Assembly (NCBI GenBank): GCA_964030785.1
Contig: OZ034978.1
Coordinates: 15,889,453-15,953,452, forward strand
Source: Siderastrea siderea
Taxonomy: Eukaryota; Cnidaria; Anthozoa; Scleractinia; Rhizangiidae
Direction: 5' to 3'
Length of the DNA stretch: 64,000 bases
Shown: one piece after another, positions 44,601 through 56,600 of the stretch
How positions within the stretch are numbered: the stretch's first letter is position 1
Layout of the letters: each line of letters begins with the position of its first letter
The notes under the pieces: model-generated
Told to the model about the DNA's origin: nothing
What the model saw: the letters and a program-made list of their open reading frames with translations, nothing else
Database searches by the model: none
Position numbers and translations under genes: made by a program

Positions 44601-47600
44601 GCTATGTATAACATTAACAAGGAAACAACTCCGCCAAGTCTCCGACCTGTACGGTATTCCTTTGCTGAGTTATTTGCCGAAACGTTCGACTGAAATTTAT
44701 AGAGCTCAGTATGGAAACACCATAATGTTGACGTCCCTCCGAGGGACAGCAACATGATGGCTGCCTGGGCACTTCTGCTCTTAAAGCGATTACTTTTCCT
44801 TTGTGAACTACTATACATTCACATTAATTTCTCTCCTAATGTTTTAACTGTCCAAACTACTAAAAATCACAAGGAGAGTCCCTTCTCGCATACATGTAAG
44901 AGAAACCTTTGTCACTGATGCCATGTTGGTGGATCACATACAGCTGTAGGGTGAAAAGCCAGAAATTCAAGATGCTGTGTTTGCAAAACGAAAGATGCCA
45001 CCCAGCTAGAAAATTTTTGAAATAATTATGATATATTTTTAAGTCTTCTTCAATCTTGTGTGGATATAAAATCAGAAGACCTCGTGATGTCTGATTTTAG
45101 AGTTAACATCCAAAAAATGATGAAACAGGAAATAAAGCTGCTACTCTGAAACATACAACAACTATGTAATTAATGCACCCAGCACTATAGACACAATGTA
45201 TTGTGTTGCACAAAAGTCAACTTTACTCATAAAAAGTCAGCTTTACTTACTGTGTGGCACTACATTTTTCTGGGCTCTGTCACTTTGTTTTTTTCCACAC
45301 AAAATAAAAATTACCGCAATTTTTTTCCACAAATATTTACTCCACTGTAGAAATTATATACAAAAATACTTTGTCTGGTTTCAGGAGAAAATGTCATATA
45401 TAAACTCGGTGGATAACACATCAAGTGGTACCCTAGTTATTGTTGATCCATTGTAGTGTAATAGAGTGACGTTCATGTTGTATAATCTGTATTTCATATA
45501 CTCAAATAAAAAACTGAAAATGTTATCGGTTCCATTTGAACGCAACTTCCAGAAAATCGCAAAAATCTAAACAAGAAAAACTCCCTCTTTTCCAATCCCA
45601 AAAATTAGTACCTGCAGAAATAAACTCCCTTAGAAGATTAAGTGCCACACAGTATTTGAAATCGACTGTAATGTTACTCATACCTCTCTGTCATCACATT
45701 GAAGGGTGCTACACAGGGTTAACCAACTGACCCATGAGGATTTCTGGTTCTTTTGGACAGCAGAGATATCCTCCTGTGAAGGGCAAAAAGGTAAAAGATA
45801 GTTGTAACTCACTTCACATTCACATTCTTCAGGTGACCGCTAAAAGTAGTGTTGTGAACTTTATGCATGACTGTCACATTATTATTATTTTTTTTTTGTA
45901 ACACTCCCACCCAGGCAATTACTTAAACCTACAGTGACCCTGCATAAATACAGACTGAAATGGCATAATAGATCTACAAGAAATAAAAAATTGACAAGTG
46001 TACACAATTTTGATAACTCATAAAACAGTCAAATAGTTTAAATAAATATAAATTATATGGTTTATCTGCATTTCAGTTATCGACTTGTATGGCGGGGACA
46101 ACTACACAGAAAGAATAATTTTCTTGTGTCTTACCACAACCAGAAACCCTGCTTTTATTGGGCAATTTATAGGTGAGAGCAAATCAATAAATATTATATT
46201 GATCTGCAACATTTGCAATTATTGGTTTGGAGTATTCATATAAAATAATCCATATATTTTTAAACATCAATCCTCAGGTTAGTTATAAACTGCTCACAAA
46301 AAAGGGAGCATAATCCAAGTTATCTTAACAACATCTTACAACATGATTGTGTTGAATCTATAATTTTGTAATTTATCAAAAAAGAAAATTATTGCAGTTA
46401 TAGGGATGATTATGGATGTGAAATATTGTAAATTCAAACTACCCACGAGGTACCTTTTCATACAAATACATACAGATACTGACATGGATGAACTGGTGAC
46501 AGAAAGAATAATGGAGAGGGCAAGAAACCTCATCAGTGCCCTTACTGATCAAAGGTAGATAACACAAAGCAAGACTGGTGTTTTGCAGTCTTGGATTTTC
46601 AAACAGTAAGATTACAAAGTGAAAAAGAAAGATTGTGTGATGACATGTGAAGTAATAAATCACCGACCGTGTCTCAATTTTTTTCTTGTCAGAGCTGAAC
46701 ATTCCAGTTGGCGGGATGAACGAGCAAGGCAGGACAGGGACTTGCATGAAGCAATGCAAAAGGAGGCTGCAGAAAAGGTTAGGAAGTCATTAACATGAAG
46801 CAGCTTATAACCACAACACTGGGTGCACAGTATATAGCAGTTGATACACAAGAAAATGACCAAGAAAGCCAAACCAAAGTGTTCACACATTTGTAGGAGG
46901 GGGATCTAATAAAGATAAGAATAATTTATTTAATGTAGGAACACAGGAAGTGGTTGCCCAATCCCCTGAGCCAGGGGCTCATGATACAAGTGTTTGACAG
47001 AAAAAGAAAACTAAAAAAAGCTTAAGCTACAAAACCAAGAAAAAGTTAATAAATAATTGAGGAAAACTAGCTAAAAATGACATATATAGATCTAGTATAT
47101 AGTTGATTGATCAAAATAATGTATTAATTTAATAAATGTAATTTAAACGAGATGACAGATCACTGGGGGGCTCTGCACTGAACTGTTCAGAGGACACTCA
47201 CATAAAAAGGTTTCGTAAGCAACTAGCTATGATGTGAATAACATGATGTCCAAGTGAACATGCAATTAAACTCAATATGGCTTTAGTGAAGCCTTACAAA
47301 AGACACAAATCTCTCTTAATTCACAGCAGCAATTGTTACATGCACAGGAAGAAAATCAGGATGGAAAGGCAGAGGAGGTGGGTGAAATAATAATCAGAGA
47401 GCACAATATAATATCGTTATGCAAATACTCTTTATATAGTTGAACCACTCACAAACAAGTGAATTCAAGTCAAGCTAATGACTTAAGTGCCAATTAATCA
47501 AGGCCTCCTTGAAGAGGATATGTATAATCGTCACAGACCTCAAGTAAACCTACAGGTTTCATATTTAGCAACTAGAGCTCTATGATCAGTACAGTTTCAA

Positions 47601-50600
47601 TTGTATGTAAACATTCGAAGATCATCAAATGAACGAAAAAAAAAGAGTTCTTGTGAGGCCTTAGAAAGGAAACAAATTTCTCTCAGCAACAGGAAATGTT
47701 ACATGTAGATGCAGAGAAAAAAAAGATGGATGAAAGGGCAGAGAAGGTTAGTGAAATAATCAGCAGAGAGCACATTATAGCATTACTATACCTTGTAAAC
47801 ACAGCTGAACTACCCACAAACAAGTTAAGTCAAGTCAAGTCAAGCTAATGACTAAAGTGCCAAATCAAGGCCTTCATTTATAGAAAGTGGACACTGATGA
47901 CACTGACAACAAATCACTGGGTCTGAAGGTTGTGTTGTTTACTCAGGAGACAGTTACCATTTGCCTGCATGTCTAAGTTTTTTTATTGTAAAGCCTGAAA
48001 AAAAATTTGTTACACCCAAGCCATAGAACAATTGCCTGCAGTACATAATTTTATGGTTGATACATCAATAGAAAAACTTAAACAGATGTTAAAAGTAGTT
48101 ATATCCTGGATAGAAAAAAAGAAAAGGTTCAAACCACTAGCAGTGGTGACAAGAAAGTTGAATAAGTACCATTGTCTCTTATATCTCAGATCTTCGACCC
48201 CACCCCATCCCTTCATTATTAAATAACAATACCATGGTTGACACACTGAACAGTGTACTATTATTGTGAGCTTATCCTTTTGTTTGTCTGGCAGATAAGG
48301 CAGGCACGAAAAAGACGCCTTCCTTCTGAACCAGGAGGAGGCACAAAAATATTTATCCGCACACTATATGGTGAAAAACTACAACGGGCATTTGACAAAA
48401 CTGCCTTATTCCAGGTAGGAAAACAAATTGCCTACAATAATCAATATTTCAAGTTTATTTTATCCTTTGGCAAATTAAAAATTAATAAGGAAAATAAGTG
48501 GTTAATGAGCTTGTACTTGGTCAGTATCTATGATATTAATCTTAATGTGTACTTTAATCATTGGTAGGAAGTATATGACTGGGCAGGTTCATTACCTGGA
48601 ATGCCCCTGTATTTTACATTACAAAGAGGGGCCACCACTGTACGGCACACGGATCCACTTGGATCTGATGAAGTTCTCAACATTTGTGAACGGGTTAGTA
48701 TTTTACTAATAATGGGAAAACCTATAGGGATATTGCCCCACCAAACCTTACCAGGGTGAAAAATCATGTTTAGTGTTAACATGATAAAAGTGAGCACATG
48801 CTGTAACCTTTTAAAAGGTAGTCACACACTGTATCTTTGAGCCCAATCCACCATTCTTCCCTATCTGAATCCCTCTTCCATTCCAATATAATATTTGTTT
48901 AATAAGGTAATTAAATTGGTTGTTTGGTTATCATGCAGGATGAGACAGAAATGGCAGAGTTCAACATGTCTGAGGTAAGGGGTGTGAATGTTGGTTGAAA
49001 GGGAAACAAAAATGGGTAGAAAAGTAATTATTAAATAAGTAATGTAAAACTGATGGCTGCTTGTTTTAAACCACAAATTAAACATTTCAAAAAAACAAAC
49101 TAAGAATAAGATATAAGAAATAAGCAATAAAACTTAATTCGCAGTTCTACTTAGAACTATTGGAATGGTGGTCTCAGTTTCGCGAAGACAATGCAGTTGA
49201 CAACAGATGGCAATACATTATTTGGAATAACCAGGAAATCAGAATCAATAATAAACCAGTATTTTATATAAAGTATTTTCACTATGGAATCCAAACTACA
49301 AGAGACCTTCGATTTGACCTCAATAATATCGATTCTTACAAATTAGTTGAAAAACACTTAGAAAAGACCAACTTTCTGGAATGGACTGGTTTGCGTCATT
49401 CAATTCCCTCTAACCTACGAAATCCCAATCTAGATTACGTGTATCAATTCCAAAACCCATCTTTTAATTTGGTCAATGACCTTTTTGACGTAACCAAAAA
49501 AAAATCAAAAGATTACTATTCTCTGTTAGTACTTAAGAAGGCACGTCTTCCTAATCTTGCGCAAAAATTGAAAAGTGACCTAAACTTATCAGACGAAGCA
49601 TTGAAAAATGTTTTTTTACTCCCCCATTCTGTCACTTTTGAGCCATATGTAAAGGCTTTTCAGTACAAAGTGTTGAACTCCATACTCTACACAAATTCAA
49701 AATTACATAAAATTGGTTACATTTCAGACAATCTGTGTTCTTTCTGCAAGCAGGAATCAGAAACATTGCAGCATTTCTTTTATGATTGTTCACACTCAAG
49801 CTCTTTTTGGAAAGATTTTGAGTCCTATTATCTGTCTTGGACAAGTCAACAAATACATCTTAATTGGAAAGAAGTTTTAATTGGTGTTCTAACACCAGGA
49901 TGCCTCTTACTTAACTACCTGTTACTCCTAGGAAAAATATATTTATGGGATTGTAGAAGAAATAAAGAACTTCCAAACGTACGTGGCTTTAAATTTAAAG
50001 TTAATTTAAAATATGAAACTGAAAAGTATATTTGTACGAAAAATAATAATTTAGATAAATTTAGAGAAAAATGGATATTGTAACTCTATTATAGATTTAT
50101 TTAGTTTATAAAGGTATATTCATACATTGTAAGGCTAAAACGGATATGCAATAATGTAATGTTTTTATGTGTAAGAGTGAGAGTGCGTTAATATTGTTAC
50201 TGTGAGAGTTAATGTTGTTATTGTGAGAGTGAGACTGAGTTATTGTCACTGAGTGTTAGAGTGAGTTAATATGCTATGTATGTATGTAACTGTATGTGTG
50301 AAATATGCAAATAAATTAATAAAAAAAAAAATAAAAATAAATAAAACTTAAACAAATAAATACCACATTAAACAAACAAAACATAAACATAAATAACAAA
50401 TAAACAAGTGAACATAACTTTAAAAAAAATTAATTTGAAGAGCCACAAGTTTTTTTGCTATGGTTATTGAGGGATGGACCAATCCACTTTTTGGGGGGGG
50501 GGGGGTGGCATTGGACAATTTCTTTGATGCACGTTTTTTTTTTTTAATGTGACTAAACGTTTTGTACGAATTTGTTTTCATTATCTTGCAATAAATTTCT

Positions 50601-53600
50601 TTATTTTGTGCCACTGTGCACATTTTTTCCCAAAAGCCCCCCCCCCCCCCCGTCAAAATTAAAATGGTCCATCTTTTAGTGCTACCCTCATGAGATAAAG
50701 ACTATTTGCGATCTTCTTAGTTACTAAAAACAAACCTTAGTTTACTGGGTTCCTAATTGAGCCAGGTCCTCTGTGTCCACGCTCTTTGTGAGCGAGGATC
50801 TTTGCCTCCAGGTTCTTAGGAGCATAACCTTAGCCTACTGGGTTCCTAATTGAGCCAGGTCCTCTGTGTCCATGCTCTTCGTGAGCGGGGATCTTTGCCT
50901 CCAGGTTCTTAGGAATATAACCTTAGCTGACTGGGTTCCTAATTGAGCCAGGTCCTCTGTGTCCACGCTCTTTGTGAGCAAGGATCTTTGCCTCCAGGTT
51001 CTTAGGAGCATAACCTTAGCCTACTGGGTTCCTAATTGAGCCAGGTCCTCTGTGTCCATGCTCTTCGTGAGCAGGGATCTTTGCCTCCGGGTTCTTAGGA
51101 GCATAACCTTAGCTGACTGGGTTCCTTAAATTGAGCCAGGTCCTCTGTGTCCACGCTCTTCGTGAGCGGGGATCTTTGCCTCCAGGTTCTTAGGAGCATA
51201 ACCTTAGCCGACTGGGTTCCTAATTGAGCCAGGTCCTCTCTGTCCACGTTCTTCGTGAGCGGGGATCTTTGCCTCCAGGTTCTTAGGAGCATAACCTTAA
51301 CCAACAAAAGACTTGTGGCATAGCTGACGTTCTTTCAAGAGACCAAATGTCAGGAAAAAATACCTACTTCCAATATTATAAGGGACCCGGCACTTTTGGG
51401 AGCGGATTGGTACAATGGATAGGAGTGATCAGTAGCAACTGAGTTCCCCACCTTTGTTTGTTTTTTTTGAGGAGGGGGGGAGTTTTGCATTATTTGTAGG
51501 TTCTCTGTTAGCTACTCAGATTTATCCCCTGCCAGCAGAGCCCTTTGGTTAACAAAGTGCCCAAACGTTTTGAACAAAATTGACCGTTGGCAGCCTATAC
51601 AAAAGACCAATTATTGGAAAAGATGAAGCCCCTAGAGTCTAAAGCTTCAGCAGACCTATTGTAAATGACTGACTATAGTTGACTGGGTCCCTAATTGAGC
51701 CAGGTCCTCTGTGTCCTTGCTCTTCATGAGCGAGGATCTTTGCCTCCAGGTTCTTAGGAACATAACCTTAGCCGACTGGGTTCCTAATTGAGCCAGGTCC
51801 TCTGTGTCCATGCTCTTCATGAGCGAGGGTCTTTGCCTCCAGGTTCTTAGGAGCATAACCTTAACCTACTGGGTTCCTAATTGAGCCAGGTCCTCTGTGT
51901 CCACGCTCTTCGTGAGCGAGGATCTTTGCCTCCAGGTTCTAAGGAGCACAACCTTACCTTAATAACAGACTTGTGACCTAGGTGACATACTTATAAGAGA
52001 CAGACTATTAGCTAACAGCCAGTAGTACTTTACATTACCTGTAGAAAGTGATGGAAGAATCTCTGACCACCAGGTCTATCTTAATTCTATTATTATGACA
52101 TAATGAAAAGAGTCTCTGCTAGCAGGGAATTAATACTGAGTGTGCTTTCCTTGGCTTGGCAAGGGAGGTATTTTACCCAGGCAAACTCTCACCTGGGTAG
52201 CATACCTCCCCTCTGCTCTCTTTTTTTTTCAGGTCACATTCAGAGGAAATGTTGGAGAAGCAGAAGAGGACTTTTCTCAAACACTGGAGGGTAAGCAAAT
52301 AAAAATACTTGTACACCCCTGGTGAAAATCTTTGAAGGATCTTCAAGGATCCTTAACGATCTCCATGAGGACCTTTGAGGATCCTTCTGAGGATCTTGAC
52401 AAAGATCTTTATAAAATCTTCAAGGATCCTCAAGGATCTTCAAAATTCTTGCCAAGATCTTCAAGGATCTTCAAGGTTCTTACCAAGATCTTCAAGGATC
52501 TTTTATTTTCTTGCCAAGATCCTCAAGGATCTACAAAGATCTTTCAATTTCTTGCCAAGATCTTCAAGGATCTACAAAGATCTTCACAATTCTTGCCAAG
52601 ATCTACAAGGATATTCAAAGTTCTTGCAAAGATCTTCAAGGATCTTCAAAATTCTTGCCAAGATCTTTAAGGATCTTCAAAGTTCTTGCCAAGATCTTCA
52701 AAGTTCTTGTCAAGATCTTCAATCAAGATCTTCAATGTTCTTGCCAAGATCTTTAAGGATCTTCAAAATTCTTGCCAAGATCTTTGATGTTCTTGCCAAG
52801 ATTTTTAAGGATCTTCAAAATTCTTGTCAAGATCTTCAATGTTCTTGCCAAGAACTTTAAGGATCATCAAAATTCTTGTCAAGATATTCAATGTTCTTAC
52901 CAAGATCTTTCAGGATCTTCAAAATTCTTGCCAATATCTTTTTTGATCTTCAAAATTCTTCCCAATATCTTCAAATTTCTAGACAATTCTTGCCAGGATC
53001 TTCAAAAGGTCATCAAGTTCTTGCAAGATTCAGAAAGATCTTCAAAAATCTCCCAAAGTTCTTTTTCAGTGGTTCTTTCAAGATCCACAACAATCTTTGA
53101 GGACCATTGAGGATGTTGCAAGCTCTTACAAAATGAAGCTAGGAATTCCTAGGAATTCCAAGCTTCGCATGGTCTTAGATTAGCGTGGAAGAAATTGCTA
53201 GGAAACTGAGAGAATATGATAAAATTTGAGGAAAAATTGAGCTCCTAGCATTACTGAGAATAGCAAACAAACTTAAAGTTGATTAAGCATTAATTTTATT
53301 GCAGAAATTGTAAGGATTCTTCACAAGTTTTCTTTCTAAATGAAATTTTAAACTTAAGGCCTGTATTATGAAACCTTAAAACAATTTCTTGCAAATATAT
53401 TTAGAGCATTAATTTACCACAGTTTCAGCACTCTGGAAACTAGCCTAGAGACTACATCATGTACTGACACAGTGTAGGGAGAGTTGAAAACACTGAGCCC
53501 CAGTCCGCGGACTACCCACTTACCCTGACTCCGCAGACTACCCTATGGACTACTCCGCAGACTACCCTACGGACTACCCTAAATAATCAACCAAATTTAC

Positions 53601-56600
53601 TTTTACGGGGGGAAAGAGACAAACCTACCTGCACTAGCTACGCGGTCATAAACAGCCGCCATCTTGCTATTCGCCCGTTTCCTCGTCCCAGTCTTTTTTC
53701 AGTCTCGGCCCATTTTTCAATACGCCGGTGGATGTTCGGTAAGTGTTAGGTGAATATTAATGGTTTTAATATTTTTCAAATGTTTGCCGTTGACATTAAC
53801 ATTTGCTGAAAAGCAGCTTTTTTAAACCTTCCTTACTGATAACACGGTAAGTGTTAGCTTGCATGTATACCAGATAACAGTTCGAGGCTATAAGCAACAT
53901 CTTGCACTGTAAGTTTCATTCCACATTAAATGTCTTTAAAAAAAACAAAAACAATAATAAAAGGGTGTTTAAGATTGACCCGTGGGTCTTGTGCTTGCAT
54001 ATAGTTCTCACCTGCATGATAGATGACATCAGCGATATCATCAGTCCCTCATGAAATACGTGCCAGCCGATGACAGCTCATATTTCATAAAATCAGTCAA
54101 TCGATGTCCACCTTAAAAATTTATAACCCAACACCCAAGCAAGAGACGGAGCCAATTTTGGAAGTCGTCGTTTTTGAATACAACTCACCTACAAGTCTCC
54201 TGAGAAGTACTGGGCGCGAAGTTAGGTTGCAATAAGAAGGACTGGGTTGAGGAAACGGGCAAAAGCAAGATGGTGGCTGTTTACGATCGTGTAGGTAGTG
54301 CAGGTAGGTACAAGTAAATTTGGTTGATTATTGAGGGTAGTCCGTAGGGGTAGTCTGTAGGGTAGTCCACGGAGTAGTCCATAGGGTAGCCCGCGGAGTC
54401 GGGGTCAGTGGGTAGTCCGCGGACCGGGGGTCAGTGTTTTCAACTCTCCCCACAGTGTAGCTGTGATTAAAATAACATCTCCATGAAGTTCACAAGAGTT
54501 TTCATAAAATTATGTATTTTTCGGACCTATGTACATGACCTATGTATTGTCCTCTGAATTTCACATCACTGAATACATAAAAGTTTATTCAACATTGGGA
54601 AAATTACAATAATAATTTATTATTATTATTATTCTGAATTGCTACACCTAGAACTACTTTACTCAAAGCTTCATCAGTATACACAGAGTGAATTAGACGA
54701 CATTGTCTTGTCTTTTTTCTCAAAATATTTTGCTGTGTTCATTTAGAGTGGATTTATAGAGATAACTTATAATGCATTTACAATTGCATTGTGTCCTGGT
54801 AGATTGAGTAGTTATGATTCACAGAAAAGGAAATCAGTAAAATTGACTGCTATGTTCATTAAAAGTGACTTAGCTTTAATACTGAGCACATAGCAGGCTA
54901 CTCCTGACTCGGACACTGCAGTGCTCTGGCCATAAGTGTTACTTCTGTTTTAACAGCAGCTGATCATGAATTGAATGTATTCCTAGTAGAACAAAATAGA
55001 ACAAATTGGTCATTTTGTGGTTAAAATCATTTCTGAATTGTTTTGTAATCAGTTAACAGTTCCATTCCTACAATTCTCTAGAAGATGATCTCTATTATTG
55101 CTTTTAAATCAAGACATTGTAAACTCAAGACAGATCAGTTGTCTTGTGCTAGTGCATGTCCTTTTAACTACAGTGATGGAAACACTCTACAGTGGAAAAG
55201 CACTGGAGAACATTGTATTGGATGTTTCATTTTAAAGTGCTACTACGATGAAAATTTCTTGTTTTGTTTTCAACTTTTTTAAACTTCAAACTGTTCAATA
55301 GATGCCATATTATATGAATCGCGATAAATTAGATCGCTATGTGCTTACAAGGCCCAGGAATATATGTCCGAAAACCGAGTTAAACCCGTCCGCCATTACT
55401 CAGTTCGCAAAAGAGAAGCCCGCGAATTTCATGGAAGCGGTCTTACCTCTAACCACGTGAATTTTGCTCGTAGAAGTCTCAACCATCGCCACGAAGACTA
55501 TAATGAAGAGTCAAAAATAGAGAGCCAAACATTGCATTATATGGATGTGTTTTCCGTCGAATTTGTCGTCCAGTTCTTTTGAGAGCGATTTAGAACAAAG
55601 TTATTTTGGCGAAGTGGGCGAACTCGCGGAAGTCGCGCGTTTATACGATGACAGTTTCGAGCCTCTCGCTACCGAAGAGGAAGCCGTCTCAAACAATGCA
55701 AGAATGGATCAAGAAGCCGAACAAATATCCCAATTATCCCAAATCACAAACGCTGAAATCCTTCCAATAATACAGCAAATTTAACTGTTTCGTATGTCTG
55801 TCGTGTTGGGGTCAATCAGCTGTTTCTTACTCTTGCTTTTTTTCTTGCCGATAAGAGTTGAGTTTGTTGTTGTTATGTTCACAGATTTGTTGCAGTATCC
55901 TAAATTGTAGTTAATAAATAAATAATAAATCCTATACTAATAAGCTCTCCCTCCTAAAAGAAAAGCCCACATAACGCTACATGAAAGTTTTTTAAATAAA
56001 TATAGAGAGCCCTGAGGCTATAACATACATTCAGAATTTTATAGATGAGACAAAAGGTCGAAGAAAATAAATTCACGTAAACGAAGTGATGTAGCGAATC
56101 GCCCGGCGTGTAATTGTGCGAACACGGTAATCTTACAACCTAGTAAACAAGCAAATACGAATTAATATAGATAAACTCTGATTTACCATCAGAAGTCTAG
56201 GTATAAACTGTGGAATTCGCCGTCACATCGAAAGCGTTACTGAGAGAAGTGGCTACCCTCAACGCGGTGAAATGCTCAAGAAATTATAGCCGACTTTGGG
56301 AGCTCGCTACGCCGTACGCCAAGAGAAATCAATCATGATTGAAGTATAAAAGAGTTATATTATTAGGAGCTGGCTACGCGGTACGCGGAGAGAGATTATA
56401 AATTGAAATGTACGAGGGCTGTTAGGAGCTGGCTACACAGTAAAAAGAACAAGCAATACACAATACAGGTTTGTTATGGTCGATTAAGCTCGGTTGTTTA
56501 TATTTTCACGTTATATGTGGCCGGGTAATTCAAAGAAATTTCGAGTGATATTCTCGTTTATAGAACGAGGAATACACGGTGATGTTCTGTTATCCACTAG

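Larger units (their letters stand above)
38318..44604. mobile_element. 6.3 kb Mutator-like element with 9-bp TSD in intron 9
   Basis: The 9-bp direct repeat TGTATAACA (38309-38317 and 44605-44613) flanks sequence beginning TAGC and ending GCTA. Just inside, GGGGAAGGGG...GGAGCTAGGGACGAGGGAACG and CGCCTGCTACAAAGAC (38325-38410) recur inverted at 44500-44585. The left end is shorter: it lacks the CCTGCGTAGCAGGCGTAAAC block of the right end. A 9-bp TSD with long TIRs is the Mutator (MULE) signature. Inside lie two inversely oriented arrays of an ATCTCGGCGAGAT-type repeat and a nested LINE tail. No transposase recognised, so it is non-autonomous. Confidence 0.82.
47290..47890. repeat. Tandem duplication of a coiled-coil exon with its intron
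   Basis: Exons 14 and 15 and the ~140 bp after each (GTGAAATAAT, AGAGAGCACA, GAACTACCCACAAACAAG, AAGTCAAGCTAATGACT, AATCAAGGCCT) are paralogous, unit ~360 bp. Both copies keep splice sites and phase, so the coiled coil was lengthened by exon duplication. Confidence 0.85.

Noticed and set aside
45383..45454. Exon candidate after GTCTGGTTTCAG
   Set aside because: Open in one frame only up to a TAG, with no compatible donor; exon at 45717-45790 satisfies both phases instead.
51095..51856. Minus frames reading LLRTWRQRSPL...TEDLAQLGTQS
   Set aside because: 93-bp minisatellite translated; period divisible by 3.
48568..52290. HECT or other catalytic domain after the UBX-like domain
   Set aside because: Exons 18-24 are short, acidic or repetitive; no HECT motif or active-site Cys context is present.
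52332..53110. Long frames with PRSSRIFK / CQDLQGSS repeats
   Set aside because: Products of the GATC-repeat array in all three frames; no gene signals.
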